Assembly (NCBI RefSeq): GCF_031624635.1
Contig: NZ_JAMQOQ010000002.1
Coordinates: 744,001-808,000 of the forward strand
Direction: 5' to 3'
From: Halogeometricum sp. S3BR5-2
GTDB lineage: Archaea; Halobacteriota; Halobacteria; Halobacteriales; Haloferacaceae
Length of the DNA stretch: 64,000 nt
Part shown: positions 43,981 to 52,989 of the stretch, one piece after another
How positions within the stretch are numbered: position 1 is the stretch's first letter
Layout of the letters: each line of letters begins with the position of its first letter
Notes under the pieces: generated by a model
What the model saw: the letters and a program-made list of their open reading frames with translations, nothing else
Database searches by the model: none
Told to the model about the DNA's origin: nothing
Made by a program: the position numbers and the translations under genes

Positions 43981-46380
43981 TCACGCGCCGTCGGTCTCGC
44001 GTATCGCGTCGAGGACGTTCTCCTCGGTCAGCGGCATGTCGACGTGCCGGATTCCGAGGGGCGAGAGCGCGTCGACGACGGCGTTCACCACCGTCGGCGG
44101 CGCGGCGATGGTGCCCGCCTCGCCGATGCCCTTGACGCCGATGGGGTTGCGCGGACTCGGCGTCACCGTCGCGCGCGTCTCGATGTCCGGGACGGAGGTG
44201 GCCCGCGGCAGGGCGTACGACAGCATCGAGTCGGTCAAGAGCGTCCCGTCGTCGCCGTACGCCGCGCCCTCGGAGCGCGCCTGTCCGATGCCCTGCGCGA
44301 CGCCGCCGTGCACCTGCCCCTCGACGATGGTCGGGTTGACGCGTTCGCCGCAGTCGTCGACGGCGACGTACCGCTCTACTTCCACCGCGCCCGTCTCGGC
44401 GTCGACGGCGACGCGGGCGGCGTGCGTTCCGAACGCGTACGCCGTGCCGTCCGGTTCGTAGCGCGTCGACGCCTCGAAGGCGACGGCGGCGTCGCCGTCC
44501 GCGTCGCTCCCGTTCTCGCTCCTCGCCTCCCCCTCTTCGGATTCGACGGCGGCGCGCGCGACGGCCGCGAACGACACCGAACGCTCGGGCCGGCCGACGA
44601 CGCGGAACGCGCCGGCCTCCGAGACGACGTCGGCGGCGTCGACGCCCAAGCGGCCGGCCGCGACGCTCCGGGCCTCCCGCAGCACGTCTCGCGCGCTCTC
44701 GACGACGGCGCTCCCGCCCGTAATCGTGCTTCGACTGCCGAACGTGCCCGTGCCGTCGGGCGTGTCGTCGGTGTCGCCCTCGACCACCTCGACGTCGTCG
44801 TACGGGACGCCGAGTTCGTCGGCGACGAGTTGGGCGTACGTCGTCTCGTGGCCCTGTCCGTGCGAGTGGGTGCCCGCGAAGACGACGACGCTCCCGTCGG
44901 GGCGGACGCGGACGACGCCGCGTTCGAAACCGCCGCCCGTCGACTCGGTGAAGCAGGCGACGCCGACGCCGCGGTAGCGGCCGTCGTCGGCCGGTTCGCC
45001 CGCCCGGTCGCGCGCCTCGTCGTACCCGATTGCGTCCAGCGCCTCGTCCAAGGCCGTCTCGTAGTCGCCGCTGTCGTAGGAGGCGCCGACGGCCGTCTCG
45101 TACGGGAACTCCTCGGGTCCGACGAGGTTCCGCCGCCGGAGTTCGACGGGGTCGATGCCGAGTTCGTCCGCGACGACGTCCATCAGTCGCTCGGTCACGT
45201 AGATGGCTTCCGGGCGGCCCGCGCCGCGGTAGGAGTGCACCGGCGCGGTGTTCGTGAAGACGGCGCGCGTCCGGCAGTGAATCGCGGGGATGCGGTACTG
45301 ACTCGACAGGAGACGGCCGTACCACGCCGGCATCGAGGCGCCGCCGCCGAGGCCGTAGCCGCCGACGGCGGCGCGCGTGTCGACGCGCAGACCCCGTACC
45401 GAACCGTCGTCGTCGACGGCCAGTTCCGCGCTCGTCCGGTGGTCGCGGGCGTGCGCCCCCTCGCGGTAGTTCTCCGAACGGGTCGCCGTCCACTTGACCG
45501 GCCGGTAGAGTTCGCGGGCGCACCACGCGGCCATCGCCTCGCCCGGGTGGTGGTGTCCCTTGTGCCCGAACCCGCCGCCGACGCGCGGAACGACGACCCG
45601 GACCCGCCCCTCGTCGACGCCGAGCGTCTCCGAAAGCTTGCGCCGGTGGCCGTGCGGCGACTGACTCGTCATCTCGACGGTGAACTGCCCCCTGTCGGCG
45701 TCGTAGCGCGCGAGGGCCGCCCGCGGTTCGAGGGCGCTGGCGATCAGGCGGTTGTTCACTAACTCCAGTTCCACCACCCGGTCGGCGGCCGCGAACGCCT
45801 CCTCGGTCGCCGCCTCGTCCCCGAGTTCGGCGTCGAGGGCGACGTTGTTCGGAACCCCGTCGTACAGCGTCGGCGCCCCCGCTTCGGTCGCCTCGGCTGG
45901 GTCGACGACGGCCGGACGCGTCTCGTATCTCACGTCCACCGCCTCGACGGCGTCGCGGGCGACGTAGCGGTCCTCGGCGACGACGGCGGCGACGGGTTGG
46001 CCCTCGTAGCGAATCCGGTCGCGGGCGAGCACCGGGTGTCCCGGTACCTCGCAGTCCAGCGACTCGGTCCGGATGGGCAGGACGCCGGGCGACGGCGAGG
46101 CGTCGATATCGTCCCACTCGTAGACGCCGAGGACGTCTCCCATCCCCTCGGCCTCGCTCGCGTCTATCGACTCGATTCGGCCGTGACCGACCGGACTCCG
46201 GACGAACGCGAGGTGCGCCGCGTCCGCCGAGAGGTCGTCGGTGTACGTCGCCCGCCCGGTGAGCAGTTCGGCGTCCTCGCGGCGGTCGATTCTCCGCCCG
46301 ACGAGTCGGTCCTCCGAGGACGACCCGGCCGACACGTCGGACGCGTCACCGCCGACCCGCCCGTCGCGCGCGTCGCTCAC
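43981..46380 (-). CDS. molybdenum hydroxylase large subunit (xanthine/aldehyde oxidase, CoxL type)
   Basis: The 799-residue subunit binds the molybdenum cofactor and substrate in a three-part hydroxylase. It has VGRRIDRREDAELLTGRATYTDDL at the start, GGGFGHKGH, SYRGAGRPEA (matching form-II AYRGAGR, not form-I CO dehydrogenase AYxCSFR), GTHSHGQGHETTYAQL and the catalytic Glu in GVKGIGEAGT. So it hydroxylates an aldehyde or N-heterocycle rather than CO. Its GTG start overlaps the FAD-subunit stop by 4 nt. It is last of three genes in the order iron-sulfur, FAD, Mo. Substrate unknown. Confidence 0.92.
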   Translation of the reverse strand: MSDARDGRVGGDASDVSAGSSSEDRLVGRRIDRREDAELLTGRATYTDDLSADAAHLAFVRSPVGHGRIESIDASEAEGMGDVLGVYEWDDIDASPSPGVLPIRTESLDCEVPGHPVLARDRIRYEGQPVAAVVAEDRYVARDAVEAVDVRYETRPAVVDPAEATEAGAPTLYDGVPNNVALDAELGDEAATEEAFAAADRVVELELVNNRLIASALEPRAALARYDADRGQFTVEMTSQSPHGHRRKLSETLGVDEGRVRVVVPRVGGGFGHKGHHHPGEAMAAWCARELYRPVKWTATRSENYREGAHARDHRTSAELAVDDDGSVRGLRVDTRAAVGGYGLGGGASMPAWYGRLLSSQYRIPAIHCRTRAVFTNTAPVHSYRGAGRPEAIYVTERLMDVVADELGIDPVELRRRNLVGPEEFPYETAVGASYDSGDYETALDEALDAIGYDEARDRAGEPADDGRYRGVGVACFTESTGGGFERGVVRVRPDGSVVVFAGTHSHGQGHETTYAQLVADELGVPYDDVEVVEGDTDDTPDGTGTFGSRSTITGGSAVVESARDVLREARSVAAGRLGVDAADVVSEAGAFRVVGRPERSVSFAAVARAAVESEEGEARSENGSDADGDAAVAFEASTRYEPDGTAYAFGTHAARVAVDAETGAVEVERYVAVDDCGERVNPTIVEGQVHGGVAQGIGQARSEGAAYGDDGTLLTDSMLSYALPRATSVPDIETRATVTPSPRNPIGVKGIGEAGTIAAPPTVVNAVVDALSPLGIRHVDMPLTEENVLDAIRETDGA

Positions 46381-47336
46381 CGGCGGTCACCTCCGTCGGC
46401 CGCGGCGGAGCGATGCGGCGGTCCGGTCGGCGTCGCCGCCGCGCCCGTCGCCCGGTCCAGCGCCGTCTCCAACGCTCGGCGAACGTGGACGGAGAGCACC
46501 TCGACGCGGTACGCGCCGGAGGCGTACGCGTCCGAGACGGCCGCCTCCGGGTCGACGCCCTCGGCCGCCCGGTCGGCGGCGGAGTCGACGCTGTCGGCGT
46601 CCGCCGACTCGCCTTCGAGGGCGCTCTCGACGGGCGCGAGTCGCCGCGGCGGGTCGGTCACGCCGTCGACGGCGACGCGGGCGTCGGTGACACGCCCGTC
46701 TTCGACGGTTACGACGGCGGCGACGCCGACCAGCGCGTACCCCGACGCGGGGTGCGTTTTCTTGACATAGGCCCCGCCGACGGCCGCCTCGCGCTTCTCG
46801 GCTCCGTCCGCGGTCGGAAGTCGAACCTCGGTCAGAATCTCCCCGTCGCGCAGGGCCGTCCCGCCACCGCCCGCGAAGAACTTCGCGGCGTCGACCTCCC
46901 GTACTCCGTCCGGACCGCGAGCGACGAGCGTCGCCTCCGAGGCGAGGGCCGCCGCGGGCGGGTCGGCCGACGGGTCGGCCTGCGCGAGGTTGCCGCCGAC
47001 GGTGCCGCGGTTGCGTATCTGCACGTCGCCGACGCGCGAGACGGCCTCCGCGAACGCCGTCGCGCGGGACCACAGCGCCTCGCTCTCCACCGCGTCGGCG
47101 TACGTCGTCAGCGCCCCGACGGCGACCGCTCCGTCGCCCGCCTCGACGTACCGCAGGTCGTCGATACCGCCGATATCGACGAGCACGTCGGGGGCCTCGC
47201 GGCCGGCCTTCAGGTCCGGCAGCAGACCGTGGCCGCCGGCCAGCACCCGCACGTCCCGGTCGGAGAACTCCGCAAGGAGGTCCACCGCCTCCGCGACGCT
47301 CCCCGCCCGCCGGTAGCCGAACTGCGGCGGAAACAT
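46377..47336 (-). CDS. molybdenum hydroxylase FAD-binding subunit
   Basis: A 319-residue flavin subunit (CoxM/XdhB type) that passes electrons from the Mo/Fe-S centres to an acceptor. The FAD-binding VRVLAGGHGLLPDLKAGRE (about 28-46) and TVGGNLAQADPSAD segments are intact. ATG 47336 (MFPPQFGYRRAG) is preferred over an earlier start; GGAGG lies about nine nt upstream. Overlap with the Mo-subunit gene is 4 nt, so the three subunits are translated together. Confidence 0.93.
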   Translation of the reverse strand: MFPPQFGYRRAGSVAEAVDLLAEFSDRDVRVLAGGHGLLPDLKAGREAPDVLVDIGGIDDLRYVEAGDGAVAVGALTTYADAVESEALWSRATAFAEAVSRVGDVQIRNRGTVGGNLAQADPSADPPAAALASEATLVARGPDGVREVDAAKFFAGGGGTALRDGEILTEVRLPTADGAEKREAAVGGAYVKKTHPASGYALVGVAAVVTVEDGRVTDARVAVDGVTDPPRRLAPVESALEGESADADSVDSAADRAAEGVDPEAAVSDAYASGAYRVEVLSVHVRRALETALDRATGAAATPTGPPHRSAAADGGDRR

Positions 47337-47337
47337 C

Positions 47338-47868
47338 TCACCGGCCTCCCGTCGGGGCATCGAGGTTCCGCAGCGAGTCGGCGGCCGACTCGACGGCGTT
47401 CACGACGTTGTGGTAGCCCGTACAGCGGCAGATGTTTCCCTTCAGCGACGCGCGAATCGCCTCGCGCGAGGGGTCCGGGTTCTCTTCGAGCACCTGCGCC
47501 GCCGTCATCACCATCCCCGGGGTGCAGTAGCCGCACTGGAGGCCGTGCTCCTCGTGGAACGCGCGCTGGATGGGGTGGAGGGCGTCCGCGGGGTCGTCGA
47601 CGCCGGCGGTTCCTCCTTTCTCCCCGGCCAACCCCTCGACCGTCGTCACCTCCCCGCCGTCCGCCTGCACGGCCAAGAGCGTGCAGGACTTGACCGCCTC
47701 GCCGTCGAGGTGGACCGTGCAGACGCCGCACTTCCCGCTCTCACAACCGACGTTCGGGCCGGTGTAGTCCAGTCCGTCGCGCAGGGCGTGGACGAGCAGC
47801 GTGCGCGACTCGACCGTCAGTTCCTCCGTCGCACCGTTCACCGTCAGCGTGATGTCGTGTTCGTACAT
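47338..47868 (-). CDS. molybdenum hydroxylase [2Fe-2S] subunit
   Basis: The 176-residue subunit carries two [2Fe-2S] clusters: plant-ferredoxin type CESGKCGVC plus C at KSC (about 43-68), and the C-terminal pair [12 protein letters not shown] and [12 protein letters not shown] (about 108-152). It starts [20 protein letters not shown]. It is first of three genes, 1 nt before the FAD subunit. No cytoplasmic maturation gene (XdhC/CoxF-like) is found nearby. Confidence 0.93.
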   Translation of the reverse strand: MYEHDITLTVNGATEELTVESRTLLVHALRDGLDYTGPNVGCESGKCGVCTVHLDGEAVKSCTLLAVQADGGEVTTVEGLAGEKGGTAGVDDPADALHPIQRAFHEEHGLQCGYCTPGMVMTAAQVLEENPDPSREAIRASLKGNICRCTGYHNVVNAVESAADSLRNLDAPTGGR

Positions 47869-48065
47869 GGGAGCGTGGGGCGCGGTCCTCGTCCGCGGAC
47901 GGGTCGCGGCGTCGACGGGGGCGCCCCCGCTCGGCGGCGACGACGGGCGACCCGAACCGTGCTGTCGAATCCCACGGAGGCGACTCCCATTATCGTTTGG
48001 TCGGCCGGCGAGCGACGCTGGCCGACACGCGCCGACTGTCCGACTGCCCCTCCGCCCGCGCCGCC

Positions 48066-49034
48066 TCAGGCCTCGACGGCCCGGCGAATCCCGGCGGCGA
48101 TGCGCTCCTCGTCCGGGAGGTAGGCGTCCTCGCGGGCGAACATCGGCACCGGCACGTCGTAGCCGGTGACCCGTTCGGGCGGCGCTTCGAGGTGGTAGAA
48201 CGCCGTCTCGGTGAGGCGCGAGACGATTTCGGCGCCGAAGCCGGCCGTCCCCGGCGCCTCGTGGACGACGACGCACCGTCCCGTCTTCTTCACCGACTCG
48301 GTGATGGTGTCCGTGTCGAGTGGGTAGATGGTTCGCGGGTCGACGACTTCCACGTCCGCGTCGACGTCGTCGACGGCGCTCAGCGTCCGTTGGAGCATCG
48401 ACCCCCACGCGACGACGGTCACGTCCGCTCCCTCCTCGGCCACCGTCGCCTCGCCCAGCGGAACCACGTGGTCGCCGTCGGGGACGGACTCGCGGAGCGA
48501 CCGGTACAGCCGCGTCGGTTCCATGAACACGACCGGGTCGGGGTCCCGAATCGACGCCGCGAGCAGGCCCTTGCCGTCGGCGGGCGAGGAGGGAATCACC
48601 ACCTTCAGTCCGGGAACGTGGGCGAACCCGGCCTCGAAGCTCTCGGAGTGGTGTTCGAGCGCGTGGATGCCGCCGCCGTACGGCGTCCGAATCGTCATCG
48701 GACAGGCGAACCCGCCGCGCGAGCGACTCCGGAGGCGGGCGGCGTGCTGCTGTAACTGCGCGAACCCCTGGTAGAGGAACGACTGGAACTGTATCTCCGC
48801 GACGGGCCGCATCCCGGCGGCGGCGAGGCCGACGCCGGTGCCGACGATGCCCGATTCGCCGAGCGGGGAGTCGTACACGCGGTTCGGGAACTCGTCCAGC
48901 AGGCCGTCCGTCGCGCGGAAGACGCCGCCCGCGACGCCGACGTCCTCGCCGTAGAGGACGACCGAGTCGTCGCGCGCCATCTCCTCGCCGAGCGTCGCCT
49001 TCACCGCCTCGACCAGTCGCAGGTCACTCGCCAT
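48066..49034 (-). CDS. 2-oxoacid dehydrogenase E1 beta subunit
   Basis: The 322-residue subunit pairs with the alpha gene upstream to form the ThDP-dependent E1 of a pyruvate/branched-chain 2-oxoacid dehydrogenase. Marks are VLYGEDVGVAGGVFRATDGL, PLGESGIVGTGVGLAAAG and VVVHEAPGTAGFGAEI. ATG 49034 is chosen because of the strong GGAGGTGAG seven nt upstream, within the alpha gene. It overlaps the alpha stop by 11 nt. No E2 or E3 gene is adjacent in the window, so it must borrow those from elsewhere or work as a free decarboxylase; both are inference. Confidence 0.93.
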   Translation of the reverse strand: MASDLRLVEAVKATLGEEMARDDSVVLYGEDVGVAGGVFRATDGLLDEFPNRVYDSPLGESGIVGTGVGLAAAGMRPVAEIQFQSFLYQGFAQLQQHAARLRSRSRGGFACPMTIRTPYGGGIHALEHHSESFEAGFAHVPGLKVVIPSSPADGKGLLAASIRDPDPVVFMEPTRLYRSLRESVPDGDHVVPLGEATVAEEGADVTVVAWGSMLQRTLSAVDDVDADVEVVDPRTIYPLDTDTITESVKKTGRCVVVHEAPGTAGFGAEIVSRLTETAFYHLEAPPERVTGYDVPVPMFAREDAYLPDEERIAAGIRRAVEA

Positions 49035-50103
49035 CGGCCTCACCTCCCTCGAACGCGGCCGCCTGACGCTTCAGCCACGGCGGCGTCTCCGCGTAGGCGT
49101 ACTCGAACATGTCGGCGGGGTCGGCCTCGGCTGCCGTCCCCTTCGCGGCCGCGATAGCGTCCTCGAGTTCGGCCTCTATCTCCGCCGCGAGTTCCTCGAC
49201 CCGTTCGTCGGTGAGTATCCCGCGCCCGCGGAGGTACGCCTCGAACCGGGCGATGGGGTCTCTGCGGTCCCAGTCGACCTCCTCTTCCTCCTCGCGGTAC
49301 TTCCGCGGGTCGTCGGAGGTAGTGTGCATCGACCGGCGGTACGTCAGCGCCTCGACCAACACGGGGTCGCCCTCGCGCGCGCGTTCCAGCGCCAACCGCG
49401 TCGCCTCGTACACCGCCAGGGCGTCGTTGCCGTCCACCTGAATCCCGTCGATACCGGCCGCGACGGCCTTCTGCGCCAGCGTCTCCGCGCGCGTCTGGTT
49501 CTCTCTGGGCGTCGAGATGGCGTACTGGTTGTTCTGACAGAGGAAGACGGTGTGCGCGCCGTAGGCGCCCGCGGAGTTCAGCGCCTCGTACACGTCGCCC
49601 GTCGACGTGGCGCCGTCGCCGAAGTACGCGATGGCGGCGGCGTCCTCGTCGCGTATCGCCTGCGCCCAGCCGATGCCGACGGCGTGCAGCGCCTGCGACC
49701 CGACCGGAATCGCCGGCGGGAGCGCCCGGTCTTCGGCCGAACTCTCGGCGCCCTCTTCGAGCCCCATCGCGTAGGCGAGGACGTTCTCCATCGACGCGCC
49801 GCGCGTCAGCAGGGCCGCCTGCTCTCTGAACGCCGGGACGACCCAGTCGTCCTCGGCGAGGGCGGCGGCGCTGGCCACCTGCGCGGCCTCCTGTCCGACG
49901 CCGGGCGCGTACGTCCCCAACTCCCCCCGTCGCTGGAGGGCGACGGCGCGTTCGTCGAGTCGGCGCGCGCGCCGCATCGTCCGGTAGATGTCGAACAGCG
50001 TCTCCTCGGAGAGCGAGGGCTCCAACTCCTCGTCGACGCTCCCGTCGGGGGCGAGGATTTCGAGCGACTCCACGGAGAACTCGGCGATAGTCGTCCTTGG
50101 CAT
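49024..50103 (-). CDS. 2-oxoacid dehydrogenase E1 alpha subunit
   Basis: A 359-residue E1 alpha subunit with the ThDP-binding motif GDGATSTGDVYEALNSAG ending QNN (about 163-194) and ALHAVGIGWAQAI before it. The phosphorylation-loop-like HTTSDDPRKYREEEEEVDWD and RDPIARFEAYLR mark pyruvate/branched-chain type enzymes. Substrate may be pyruvate or a branched 2-oxoacid; haloarchaea oxidise pyruvate with ferredoxin oxidoreductase, so a branched-chain role is possible. It is first in a two-gene unit. Confidence 0.93.
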   Translation of the reverse strand: MPRTTIAEFSVESLEILAPDGSVDEELEPSLSEETLFDIYRTMRRARRLDERAVALQRRGELGTYAPGVGQEAAQVASAAALAEDDWVVPAFREQAALLTRGASMENVLAYAMGLEEGAESSAEDRALPPAIPVGSQALHAVGIGWAQAIRDEDAAAIAYFGDGATSTGDVYEALNSAGAYGAHTVFLCQNNQYAISTPRENQTRAETLAQKAVAAGIDGIQVDGNDALAVYEATRLALERAREGDPVLVEALTYRRSMHTTSDDPRKYREEEEEVDWDRRDPIARFEAYLRGRGILTDERVEELAAEIEAELEDAIAAAKGTAAEADPADMFEYAYAETPPWLKRQAAAFEGGEADGE

Positions 50104-50189
50104 ACGCGGGGACTCTCACCCCGTCGAGTTGAATCCTCGCCCCGACGCGGTCGGCCGCTCTCGGTCACCGGGTCGGCGGGGCCGGACGG

Positions 50190-50196
50190 CTATATC
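50190..50196 (+). promoter_or_regulatory. TATA-like promoter box of the small lipoprotein gene
   Basis: CTATATC lies 26-32 nt before the GTG at 50222, supporting that codon as the start and a leaderless transcript. Confidence 0.5.
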
Positions 50197-50221
50197 TGCT
50201 CGGCGAGCGAACGGAACCGGC

Positions 50222-50635
50222 GTGCATCCGAGATTTCTCTTCGCCCTCGCGGTCGCCGTGTCGGCGGTGTTCGCGGGCTGTCTGGGCGGACTGACGGGCG
50301 GCGACGCCGTCGAACCGCGCGAGTACCCCGAACGACCCCCGACGCTCGACGCCGAGACGGTCGGCCCGTACGCCGCCGCGCACGAGGAGGTGTACCGCCA
50401 CAACGCCATCGTCGAAGAAGAGACCGAGGAGTTGCGGGAGATAGTCGTCGGCGCCGGCGTGCAGTCGGTCGAAGAACGCGGCGACGGCTACGAGGTGGTC
50501 GTCTCCGTCGGCTTCTACTACACCTTCGGCGACGACGGGAGCGGACGGCCCACCGGCATCGCCGACGGTCGCCCGTACGAGGCGACCTACTTCGTCAACG
50601 AGACGGCGACCGAACGCCTCGGAGACACGCTCTGA
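50222..50635 (+). CDS. small predicted lipoprotein of unknown function
   Basis: The 137-residue product has a short basic start, a hydrophobic stretch (FLFALAVAVSAVFAGC) ending in a lipobox with Cys about residue 20, then a mostly helical and beta domain with EEVYRHNAIVEEETEELREIV and YEVVVSVGFYYTFGDD. The lipobox suggests attachment to the outer face of the membrane, Sec-type as no twin arginine is present. No family recognised. GTG 50222 is chosen over upstream in-frame starts because of the TATA-like box. Confidence 0.75.
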   Translation: MHPRFLFALAVAVSAVFAGCLGGLTGGDAVEPREYPERPPTLDAETVGPYAAAHEEVYRHNAIVEEETEELREIVVGAGVQSVEERGDGYEVVVSVGFYYTFGDDGSGRPTGIADGRPYEATYFVNETATERLGDTL

Positions 50636-50711
50636 GCGGGAGGTTCTCGGCATTTTCGGAGGCCGCTCGGGCCACAAGCGTATTCCGGCGCACGCCACTG
50701 TACGCATCCGC

Positions 50712-51200
50712 ATGTCTGTCGCGAACGCGGACGAACTGTTCGAGCACGAACTGCAAGACATCTACTTCGCCGCCCACGAACTCACCACCGCGTACGAGCG
50801 GATGGCGGAGTCGAGCGAGGACGAGGAAGTCGAAGAACTGTTCCGCTCGCACCTCGACGAGACGGCGACGCACATCGACCGACTGGTCGAGGTGTTCGAG
50901 GAGTCCGGCGAACCGCCGCAGACCGAGGAGTGCGAGGGAATCGAGGGTCTCCTGACCGAGTGGGAGGAGTTCCTCGAGGAGGGCGACTCCGGTCCCCTTC
51001 TGGACTACTACAACCTCGTCACCGCGACGAAGACCGAACGGTACGAGCAGTCGGCGTACGAGAGCCTCGTCGCCCTCGCCCGCGAGAGCGGCCGCGAAGA
51101 CGCGGCGGAACTGCTGCAGCAGAACCTCGACGAGGACAAGGCGGCGCTGGAGGAGTTCTCCGAGGCGACGTCGAACTACGACTACGACTCGCTGTCCTGA
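50712..51200 (+). CDS. DUF892 (YciE/YciF-like) ferritin-fold protein
   Basis: The 162-residue product reads as a four-helix ferritin-like bundle: ADELFEHELQDIYFAAHELT, then HLDETATHIDRLVEVFEESG, a third and fourth helix with EQSAYESLVALARESGRED. This matches the DUF892 family of YciE/YciF stress proteins, some of which bind di-iron centres through Glu/His helices as here (E12, H28-like positions). Role is unknown but often tied to stress. It follows the small lipoprotein gene by 76 nt. Confidence 0.88.
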   Translation: MSVANADELFEHELQDIYFAAHELTTAYERMAESSEDEEVEELFRSHLDETATHIDRLVEVFEESGEPPQTEECEGIEGLLTEWEEFLEEGDSGPLLDYYNLVTATKTERYEQSAYESLVALARESGREDAAELLQQNLDEDKAALEEFSEATSNYDYDSLS

Positions 51201-51228
51201 ATCCCGTTCCGGGCGGCCGACCGCTCCC

Positions 51229-51906
51229 CTACCGAACACACCCGTTTTCGCCCCCGTCGAGCGACTCCCGCGACGTGAACTCGTCGACCAGCGCCGCCTC
51301 CGCGCGGCGGAGCAGTTCGCCCGCGGTGCTCTTCGCGCAGTCGAGTTCGGCCGCGACGTCCGCGACGGTGCCCGTCCGAGGAACGTCGTAGTACCCGACC
51401 GCCGACGCCGCCGCCACCGCCTCGCGCCGCCGGTCGGTGAGCGCCGGCGTCGACCCGCCCCGCCGGAAGTCGCGGACGCGTTCGACCCGCACGTCGACCA
51501 ACTCGTCGAGCGTCTCGTAGAACTCGCTCAGCGCCGCGCGCTCGCCGACCGCTTCGACCGTCGCCGTCCCGTCCCCGCGGAACGTCACCGGCGGGAGGAA
51601 CGCCACTCGCGCCCCCGCGACGGCGGCCAACAGGGCGTCGTCGAACTCGAAGCGCGTCTGGCGGACGAAGGCGTAGGTGCCGCCGTCCTCCGCAACGAGA
51701 GCGGTCGTCGCCGCCGACTCCACCGCCGCGAGCAGTCCGCGCGTCGTCTCGGGCGAGGTGTCGAACCACGACAGCGTCGTCACCTCGTCCGTCGGCCCCC
51801 ACGCGAGCAGTTCCATCCGCGAGGCGTCGTCGACCCGCGTCAGTCGGCGGTGGAGCGGGTGGATTCGCTCCGGCGGGTAGGTGACGCCGAACGCGACTCG
51901 GTTCAC
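51229..51906 (-). CDS. HTH-10 (bacterio-opsin activator type) regulator
   Basis: The 225-residue product has an N-terminal sensory region (about 1-160; LLAWGPTDEVTTLSWFD) and the C-terminal HTH-10 domain TDRRREAVAAASAVGYYDVP followed by ELDCAKSTAGELLRRAEAALV (about 165-215), the family of Bat/bacterio-opsin activators. Such proteins regulate specific haloarchaeal genes. It starts at GTG 51906 with a strong TATA-like box upstream and is divergent from an alpha/beta-hydrolase gene, which may be its target. That link is inference. Confidence 0.88.
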   Translation of the reverse strand: MNRVAFGVTYPPERIHPLHRRLTRVDDASRMELLAWGPTDEVTTLSWFDTSPETTRGLLAAVESAATTALVAEDGGTYAFVRQTRFEFDDALLAAVAGARVAFLPPVTFRGDGTATVEAVGERAALSEFYETLDELVDVRVERVRDFRRGGSTPALTDRRREAVAAASAVGYYDVPRTGTVADVAAELDCAKSTAGELLRRAEAALVDEFTSRESLDGGENGCVR

Positions 51907-51930
51907 GCCGGAGACGCGGGAACGGGAGAG

Positions 51931-51940
51931 TATAAAACGC
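51931..51940 (-). promoter_or_regulatory. TATA-like promoter box of the HTH-10 regulator
   Basis: GCGTTTTATA on the minus strand is 25-34 nt before the GTG at 51906. It lies within the short divergent region to the hydrolase gene. Confidence 0.5.
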
Positions 51941-51991
51941 CGCACTGGTCCGGGAGTACCGACTCCCTCCTCGCGGACGAACCTCCGAGCG

Positions 51992-52948
51992 ATGAACGAG
52001 GGTCGCGGCGGTACGGCGGACGGGGAGGCGGCGTCTCGGACGGCGACGGGACCGACGGAAACGAATTGCCCGACCGACGGCGAGTCGTCGGCGGCCGACG
52101 GGCCGGCCCCCCGGTCGGTCCGCCTGCCGGACGGTCGCCGCGTCGCGTACGCCGAGTACGGCGACCCCGAGGGCGTCCCGGTCTGTTTCCTCCACGGAAC
52201 CCCCGGGTCGCGCCTCCTCGGCGGCCTGCTGGCGGACCGGGCGTCCGAGGCGGGCGTCCGCCTCCTCGCCCCCGACAGGCCGGGATACGGTCGTTCGGAC
52301 GCCGAACCGGCCCGGACGCCGGCGGACGCCGGGCGAGTCGTCGCCGCGGTGGCGGACGAGGCGGGCGCCTCGCGCGTCGGCCTCGTCGGCTTCTCCGGCG
52401 GCGGCCCGCGCGCCCTCGCCGCGGCGGCGACGCGCGCCGACCGCGTGCGTCGCGTCGACGTCGTCGCCGGCGCCGTCCCCCCGTCCCTCCGTTCGTCGCC
52501 CCCGCGGACGCTCCGCCTCCTGGAGACGCTCTGCGAGCGAGCGCCGTCGCTGGCGGCGCGACTGGTCGGCGCACAGGCCCGACTCGCGCGGCGCGCCCCG
52601 CCGTCGCTCGTCGCCTCGCAGTACACCTCCGTCGACGGGGACCTCCCGAACGGCGTCGCCGACCTGGTCGCGCGCGACTTCGCGGCGGCGTTCGCCCGTC
52701 ACCGGCGCGGATTCGTCGCAGAGACGCGTCTGCTCGCCCGACCGTGGGAGTTCTCACCGGAAGACGTCGCCGCGCCGGTCGGTCTGTGGCACGGGGACGA
52801 GGACGCGAACGTTTCCGTCGGCGGCGCGCGCCGCCTCGTGGCGCGGCTTCCGGACATGGACCTGACCGTCCTCGACGGCGCCGACCACCTGCGCTCGCTT
52901 CTCCGGAGTCGCGTCCCCGTCCTCGAACGGCACGCGGCGGGCAGGTGA
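51992..52948 (+). CDS. alpha/beta-hydrolase
   Basis: The 318-residue product has a disordered acidic start (about 1-38) and an alpha/beta-hydrolase fold: PVCFLHGTPGSRLLG (oxyanion hole), nucleophile Ser in GFSGGG (about 136-141), catalytic Asp in LWHGDEDANV and His in DGADHLRSLL. It could be an esterase, lipase or haloperoxidase-like enzyme; no substrate is evident. ATG 51992 is chosen; in-frame codons upstream would overlap the divergent promoter. Confidence 0.9.
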   Translation: MNEGRGGTADGEAASRTATGPTETNCPTDGESSAADGPAPRSVRLPDGRRVAYAEYGDPEGVPVCFLHGTPGSRLLGGLLADRASEAGVRLLAPDRPGYGRSDAEPARTPADAGRVVAAVADEAGASRVGLVGFSGGGPRALAAAATRADRVRRVDVVAGAVPPSLRSSPPRTLRLLETLCERAPSLAARLVGAQARLARRAPPSLVASQYTSVDGDLPNGVADLVARDFAAAFARHRRGFVAETRLLARPWEFSPEDVAAPVGLWHGDEDANVSVGGARRLVARLPDMDLTVLDGADHLRSLLRSRVPVLERHAAGR

Positions 52949-52989
52949 GAGCGGAGGCGACCGATCCGCGCCGCGCCGCACCCGCCGCC

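Noticed and set aside
43877-46117. 746-aa minus-strand frame within the molybdenum hydroxylase
   Set aside because: Arginine- and glycine-rich with no domain; the overlapping frame encodes the CoxL-type subunit with all motifs.
43981-46380. Carbon monoxide dehydrogenase (CoxL form I)
   Set aside because: The motif is SYRGAGR-like (form II), not AYxCSFR, so CO oxidation is unlikely.
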